Assembly (NCBI GenBank): GCA_003833135.1
Contig: QZLH01000011.1
Location: forward strand, 109,525 to 128,720
Direction of reading: 5' to 3'
Origin: Oehlia diaphana
Lineage: Eukaryota > Glomeromycota > Glomeromycetes > Glomerales > Glomeraceae
Length of the DNA stretch: 19,196 bases
A program made the position numbers and the translations under genes. Shown here piece by piece: positions 15,264-19,196 of this stretch (position 1 is the stretch's first letter; each line of letters starts with the position of its first letter). The notes under the pieces were generated by a model. It did not search any database and had not been told where the DNA came from. It saw only the letters and a list, made by a program, of their open reading frames with translations.

Positions 15264-15770
15264 TATGAAAAAAAATTGTGTAATAATTGTGTGATTAAGG
15301 TTGCTTATCTAAACCTTTTCAAAATCCTACGATTAGTTTCGTCAAAATTTTACTATAGATTTATTATAGTTTTGGCAGAGTTTTAGCAGTTTTGGCATTT
15401 ATAATAAGTTTCGGCAGTTTCGCCTTTTTCCAGAGTTTTACCAGTTTTTTAATATAACTTTAATATAGTTTCAGCAGAATTTCACTTTTTGGCAAAACGC
15501 CATCTTGCCTAAACCTTTAGGTTTCGGCAAGCAACCTTATGTGTGATAATTGTATGATAAATTTTGTGCATACAGAAATCATATAAAAAATATACAATAA
15601 ACATTCAATACCATACAGAAAATGTGTTGAAAATTGCAACTACTTAATTTTTGAGGTATTGCAATTTTTAGTACAATTTCTGTACAGTGTTGAACATTTC
15701 TTGTATATTTTTATACAATTTCTGTATACTCAAAATTTATCGCATAATTATCACACAATCTTTTTTTATA
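15264..15770. mobile_element. TA-flanked foldback element (host of a nested MITE)
   Basis: The element spans 15266-15768 between TA dinucleotides. The ends TGAAAAAAAATTGTGT (left) and TAAAAAAAGATTGTGT (right, other strand) begin arms that match for over 100 bp. Examples are GATAAATTTTGTGCATACAG against GATAAATTTTGAGTATACAG, and the centre TTGCAACTACTTAATTTTTG facing GAGGTATTGCAA. An insertion at 15296-15539 splits the left arm. Without the insert and its duplication the element would be about 250 bp. Confidence 0.75.
15288..15547. mobile_element. hAT-type MITE, 244 bp, nested, with 8-bp target duplication
   Basis: The element spans 15296-15539, with ends TAAGGTTGCTTATCTAAACC (left) and TAAGGTTGCTTGCCGAAACC (right, other strand), 17 of 20 matching. 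A perfect 8-bp duplication TGTGTGAT flanks it (15288-15295 and 15540-15547). The interior is not coding and is rich in GTTTTGGCAG / GTTTCGGCAG words (about 15370-15420), which may be subterminal transposase-binding repeats. Confidence 0.85.
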
Positions 15771-16012
15771 GTAGAGTATTAATAAAAAATTAATAATTAA
15801 TATTTATTGTATATGTTCTATGTAAGTACTGAACATTTTTCATATATGTTATTGATTACTTTATAATAGTAGTACACAAATTTTAGTCACTTTATAATTA
15901 ATGATATACAAAATTTTGATCACTTTATAATAAAATAATAAATAAGACACATATAAAAGATCTCAGTTGCTTACATCATACATATCCAATAACTTTATTA
16001 TAAGTTATGTTT

Positions 16013-16103
16013 ATGATAACTGGTTTACACTAGAATGCTACTTTATCAAGTGACCTTTGGCCACATGATATACATAGCAATCCTAGTGGTAAATCAGTTA
16101 TCA
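16013..16103. repeat. Near-palindromic hairpin element
   Basis: ATGATAACTGGTTTACACTA pairs with the far arm CTAGTGGTAAATCAGTTATCAT, and inward ATGCTA/TAGCAA and ACTTTATCAAGTGACC/GGCCACATGATA also pair. The centre reads TGACCTTTGGCCACA. Most of the 91 bp can form one imperfect stem. It is probably a tiny foldback element; no target duplication was found. Confidence 0.6.
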
Positions 16104-16301
16104 TCTACAACATGACCGATAACAATTACATATTAAACTGCCAATTTTCATAATTTATAATTAAAAATATGTAGATTATAGATAAAATAATAATTAATTG
16201 ACGATCTGCAAGTCAACTAGAGAAATTACATATAAAATTACAGATCACATGCTAATTTGTCATAATATGCTGACTTTAATTATTTCTGATGTATCAAAAA
16301 C

Positions 16302-16547
16302 TAAAAGCATAGTTTACTAAAAATAACACAAACAATAAAGTAAATGTCACACTTTTATCTTTCAAAGCCACCAAACATAAAACTTTTTTTTGATGAAGTT
16401 TACCTTAGAAGCACACAGCATTTACTATATTATTAGGTAAACTAAGGTTTTAAAAGTACAAATTATGGAAATTTTTTTATATTTCATTAAACTTTCATGC
16501 ATATTTGCTTTATTTTTGATATATTTTATAAGTAAACTATGCTGTAA
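16302..16547. mobile_element. MITE-like inverted-repeat element, about 245 bp
   Basis: The perfect inner-facing 13-bp ends AGCATAGTTTACT (about 16306-16318) and AGTAAACTATGCT (about 16531-16543) extend imperfectly for about 45 bp (AATAAAGTAAATG against AATAAAGCAAATA). A second small inverted pair GTTTACCT / AGGTAAAC sits in the middle. No coding frame and no clear target duplication. Confidence 0.55.
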
Positions 16548-16549
16548 TA

Positions 16550-17632
16550 ACTTCTAATCTGATAAATTCCAAGTCTTTTTCGCATTCATTATTCAAGTGA
16601 TATGGTATGATAAAATTAGTTTTTGTTTTTCGAATTTCAGATCTCTTAGAAATTGTACTTTTTCCAATGTTACATTAGTTATGGTTTTTTTGTATGAGAT
16701 TGGTTGGAAAACTGTGGAAAACCATTTCATTAAAGCAAAATGGCGTTATTTAAATATTTGGCTAGCGAAATTCATGAACAACTTCACATTCAGAAATGCA
16801 GCTTTTAATTAATAAATTTCTGTCAAATTTTATTATCATTTTCGCTACTTGACTCACAAATCACCAATTAATAAAATAATAAATTAAATATAAGCAAAAC
16901 TAATTAAACAGATTTTGGCCTGCATTATGCATAATTTTGGCCAGAATTTTGGCTAAAATATAACCCAAATTTTAAAACTAATATTTTTTTAAATATTATT
17001 TATAAGAGTTATTATAATTAAGAGTAAGTTAAATTTAAAAAAAAGTATCAATTCGCTCAAATATAAAATATAACTTTGTAAAATCAATACAATTTGCTAA
17101 AACTTATAATTATAACTATTAATTAATTTTCAATTAATTTTCTTTATTTAAAATTATAATTTTAATTTAATTTTAAATGTAAGTTATATATATGATATTT
17201 AGATCTTAGAAAATATTTCTAATATTTTTTTTTTTTTTTTTTTTTGTAAAATAATTGCCAAATAAATATTTACAGTAAATTGAATATAAATTGAATTCTA
17301 AAATTATGTAAGTAGAAAAGAGAAGTATATTTATTTATTTTTTTTAAACTAAACTTTGAATTAAAGTAAAAAGAAACTGGTAAACCTCTTTTTTTAATTA
17401 GAAATATAACTAATATTTCTTTCTTCTTTTTTTTTAAAGATGTCTTTTAACTTTAGCCTTTTGGATAACTAATATAGAATTGTAAGTATAATGGAAAGAA
17501 AGAAAAATTTTTTAATTAGAATATTATTAATATTTCTTTTTAATTATTTTTTAAATACAACTTTTGAATTTAAAATAATAAATTAAAGAAATGTATAAAA
17601 ATCAGAAAATTTATTTCTATTAATTTAAAAAT
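16550..17632. other. AT-rich stretch without supportable genes
   Basis: A 71-codon plus-strand frame at 16597-16812 exists but has no recognisable features. A TTTTGGCC-rich inverted patch lies at about 16911-16965 (GATTTTGGCCTGCATTATGC, AATTTTGGCCAGAATTTTGG). A T21 tract lies at 17225-17245. From about 17330 to 17600 related TTTTTAATTAGAAATAT...TAATATTTCTTT words recur imperfectly. Confidence 0.5.
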
Positions 17633-17974
17633 GCTACCGTATAGCACTGCATACAGTACCCCCTTGTAATAGTACCCCCTTCAAATAGTACTGGGTATTA
17701 TTTAAATTCACATTCAGGTATTTTTGAATAATACCTTGGTACTAATCAAAATTCGATTTTGAATAGTACCCCAGATACTAATTATATTCTGACTTGAAAA
17801 ACTAATAAAAAATTTATGTACTAATTTAATTATAATAAAATCAAATGTACCTCCCCTCCAATGTATCCCCTTTCAATAGCACCCCCTCCTCTTATAATAT
17901 CCCCCAGGTACTATTCAATCTAAGCAGACTTTCTTGAATAGTACCAGAGTATTATATGCAGCGTTATATGGTAC
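17633..17974. mobile_element. GTACC-rich MITE-like element, about 340 bp
   Basis: The left end CTACCGTATAGCACTGCATA and right end (other strand) GTACCATATAACGCTGCATA begin inverted repeats in which 20 of 27 positions match, most differences being transitions. Inside, AATAGTACCCC(CT) and GGTACTATTCAA words recur on both strands (two TAGTACCCCCTT in tandem at about 17655-17690), along with a TCAAAATTCGATTTTGA palindrome. The target duplication is not clear. Confidence 0.6.
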
Positions 17975-18205
17975 TAATATTCTTATTTTTTTAGAAATAA
18001 TACTTATACTTAGACTATAATTACAAATAAATTTAAATATAGTTGCTAATTTTTATTATTATAATAATTATAATAAATATACAATAAATGATATATTTTT
18101 TATATAATTAAAATATTATTATGTTTTTAAATTTTTAAAAAAATATATATTTTTGTAAATCATTATCAGTTAAATATTGTTAATATATTAAAAAATATGC
18201 TAAAT
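17975..18205. other. AT-rich spacer
   Basis: Low-complexity A+T; no feature seen. Confidence 0.5.
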
Positions 18206-18432
18206 CAGTGTTGGAAATTTAGATTTTAAATCACGTGCAGAATATACATATTATCTGAAATTTTTATATGCGCAAATTTGTATGCAATATGCGAAAATGT
18301 AAAAAATATATAAGAATGTATCAGATATATAAATTTTTGTGTGCGTAAAGCGCATGCAAAAATTTTTGGTTATATGCGGAGTTTTTAAAATTTGTGTACG
18401 CGCACACTTCACATATTGAATTTCCAACACTG
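18206..18432. mobile_element. hAT-type MITE, 227 bp, CAGTGTTGG ends
   Basis: Perfect 14-bp terminal inverted repeats CAGTGTTGGAAATT / AATTTCCAACACTG. CAGTGTTGG-type ends are classic for hAT elements. The flanking octamers TGCTAAAT and TACTAATA are similar but not identical, so the target duplication, if any, has decayed. The interior holds repeated TATGCGC / TGTGCG / ACGCGCACAC words instead of a coding frame, consistent with subterminal binding repeats. Confidence 0.75.
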
Positions 18433-18900
18433 TACTAATAAATATCTAATATAGTATATAAAATGCAAGTTTAATAAAGTGATTTGAATTATAATTTGTA
18501 TTTATAATTTCAAAAAAATTTTTAAATTTATATTTAAAAAATACTTAAGAATTTTTTAAGAATTTAATAATTTATAAAATCCTAAAGAACTTTTATGAAA
18601 ATTTTTAAAGAATTTATAAAATTACAAATTCTTAAAGAATTTAAAGTAATTTAATTAAGGAATTTTTAAAAACCTATAGTTCAAAAATTTACTAATGTAG
18701 TTAAAAAAGTAATTATTATAAATGATTTAAATTATCTTACTTTTAAAGAATAGTTAGTATTTTTAATAAATAAAGACTAAAAATTCATAGACCAATAATA
18801 AAAATTAAACAAAATATTCTGCTTACTAAACTTTTTTTTCTTAAATTCATTTAATATTATCCAAAAAATTTATTTTAAAAATCACTAAAATTTCTGTTGA
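18433..18900. other. AT-rich stretch with AAAGAATTT words
   Basis: At about 18540-18660 TTAAAGAATTT and TTTTTAAGAATTT words recur irregularly, without a fixed period. There is no coding signal. Confidence 0.45.
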
Positions 18901-18934
18901 CTATATGTAAAAATCGCCAAAAAATTGAATAGCC

Positions 18935-18998
18935 GATTTTTGGCTATTTTTGTCTAATTTTTGGCTTTATTTGTCCGATTTTTGGTGATTTTATGGCG
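18935..18998. repeat. 21-bp tandem repeat, 3 units
   Basis: CGATTTTTGGCTATTTTTGTC, TAATTTTTGGCTTTATTTGTC and CGATTTTTGGTGATTTTATGG follow directly at 21-bp spacing (written here as units). Related words continue at about 19065-19130 (CTGCCAATTTTTAG, TTTGTCCGATTTGTGAC). The core is the reverse complement of the AGCCAAAAATC word at 16-105. Confidence 0.75.
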
Positions 18999-19196
18999 CG
19001 AAAAGCAAACAATTAGACATTCTGATAAAAAAATCAGAATATCAATTCTTAAATTGCATATATAAATCAGCAAAAATCAGACTGCCAATTTTTAGTTATA
19101 TTTGTCCGATTTGTGACTTTTTACAGTAAATTTTATAAATCAATATTACAATTTCAGTTCATATAAAAATTACACATAAACTATGGAATTTGTATA

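Noticed and set aside
16597..16812. 71-codon plus-strand frame with ATG
   Set aside because: No motif, no homology I can recall, no upstream signal. Trp and Asn content is slightly above background but not enough to call a gene.
1..19196. CRISPR arrays, defence islands, toxin-antitoxin or other multi-gene systems
   Set aside because: No spaced direct repeats with unique spacers, no cas-like or operon-like gene sets. The tandem repeats present have no spacers.
1..19196. tRNA or rRNA genes
   Set aside because: No stretch shows the tRNA A/B box pattern with a cloverleaf, and no conserved rRNA segment was recognised; a covariance-model search was not possible here.

Overview
The window looks like an intergenic, repeat-dominated stretch of a very AT-rich eukaryotic genome, most likely a fungus. 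The base composition, short GT-AG introns, abundance of eroded DNA transposons and foldback elements, and one secreted Bim1/X325-type copper-protein gene all fit an arbuscular mycorrhizal fungus (Glomeromycotina, Rhizophagus-like). That lineage call is inference from style and content, not from a marker gene. There are no bacterial operons, ribosome binding sites, CRISPR arrays, tRNA or rRNA genes that I can support.

Only one gene reads as intact: a three-exon minus-strand gene at 7474-8324. It encodes a 188-residue secreted, probably GPI-anchored protein of the Bim1-like / LPMO-like X325 copper family. A TATA-like box lies about 50 bp upstream of its start, and the splice junctions agree in phase. 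Its mature chain begins with histidine but contains no second histidine, which is unusual for the family.

Regions. 1-1290: AT-rich DNA with a 30-bp tandem repeat and short ACCTG/GGTCA repeats. 1291-1840: two small coding remnants. 2155-3165: pieces of hAT-type transposases facing each other. 3740-5000: an unidentified stop-riddled coding remnant and a foldback element. 5085-5720: an LTR-like segment with a TATA box. 5845-6442: two foldback elements, one holding a perfect 49-bp tandem duplication. 6481-6785: a cysteine-rich coding remnant. 7092-7325: a 28-G tract, a hairpin-bearing relative of the preceding foldback element and a 25-nt palindrome. 7474-8381: the Bim1-like gene. 8614-9775: an unusually C-rich island with broken reading frames and an (AAAAT)n tail. 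9845-10390: tandem hairpins and a weak small ORF. 10473-10939: two short insertions with clean target duplications (8 bp and 9 bp). 11282-12492: a Tc1/mariner element with a dead transposase. 13066-13856: a 787-bp TA-flanked non-autonomous element. 15264-15770: an hAT-type MITE nested in a TA-flanked foldback element. 16013-18432: further inverted-repeat elements, including a GTACC-rich one and an hAT-type MITE. 18935-19000: a 21-bp tandem repeat.

The main biological theme is transposon decay. Several elements show changes expected from C-to-T mutation (Trp codons turned to stops, catalytic Asp turned to Asn, CpG turned to TpG/CpA), consistent with cytosine deamination or a RIP-like process. 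I found no multi-gene system.
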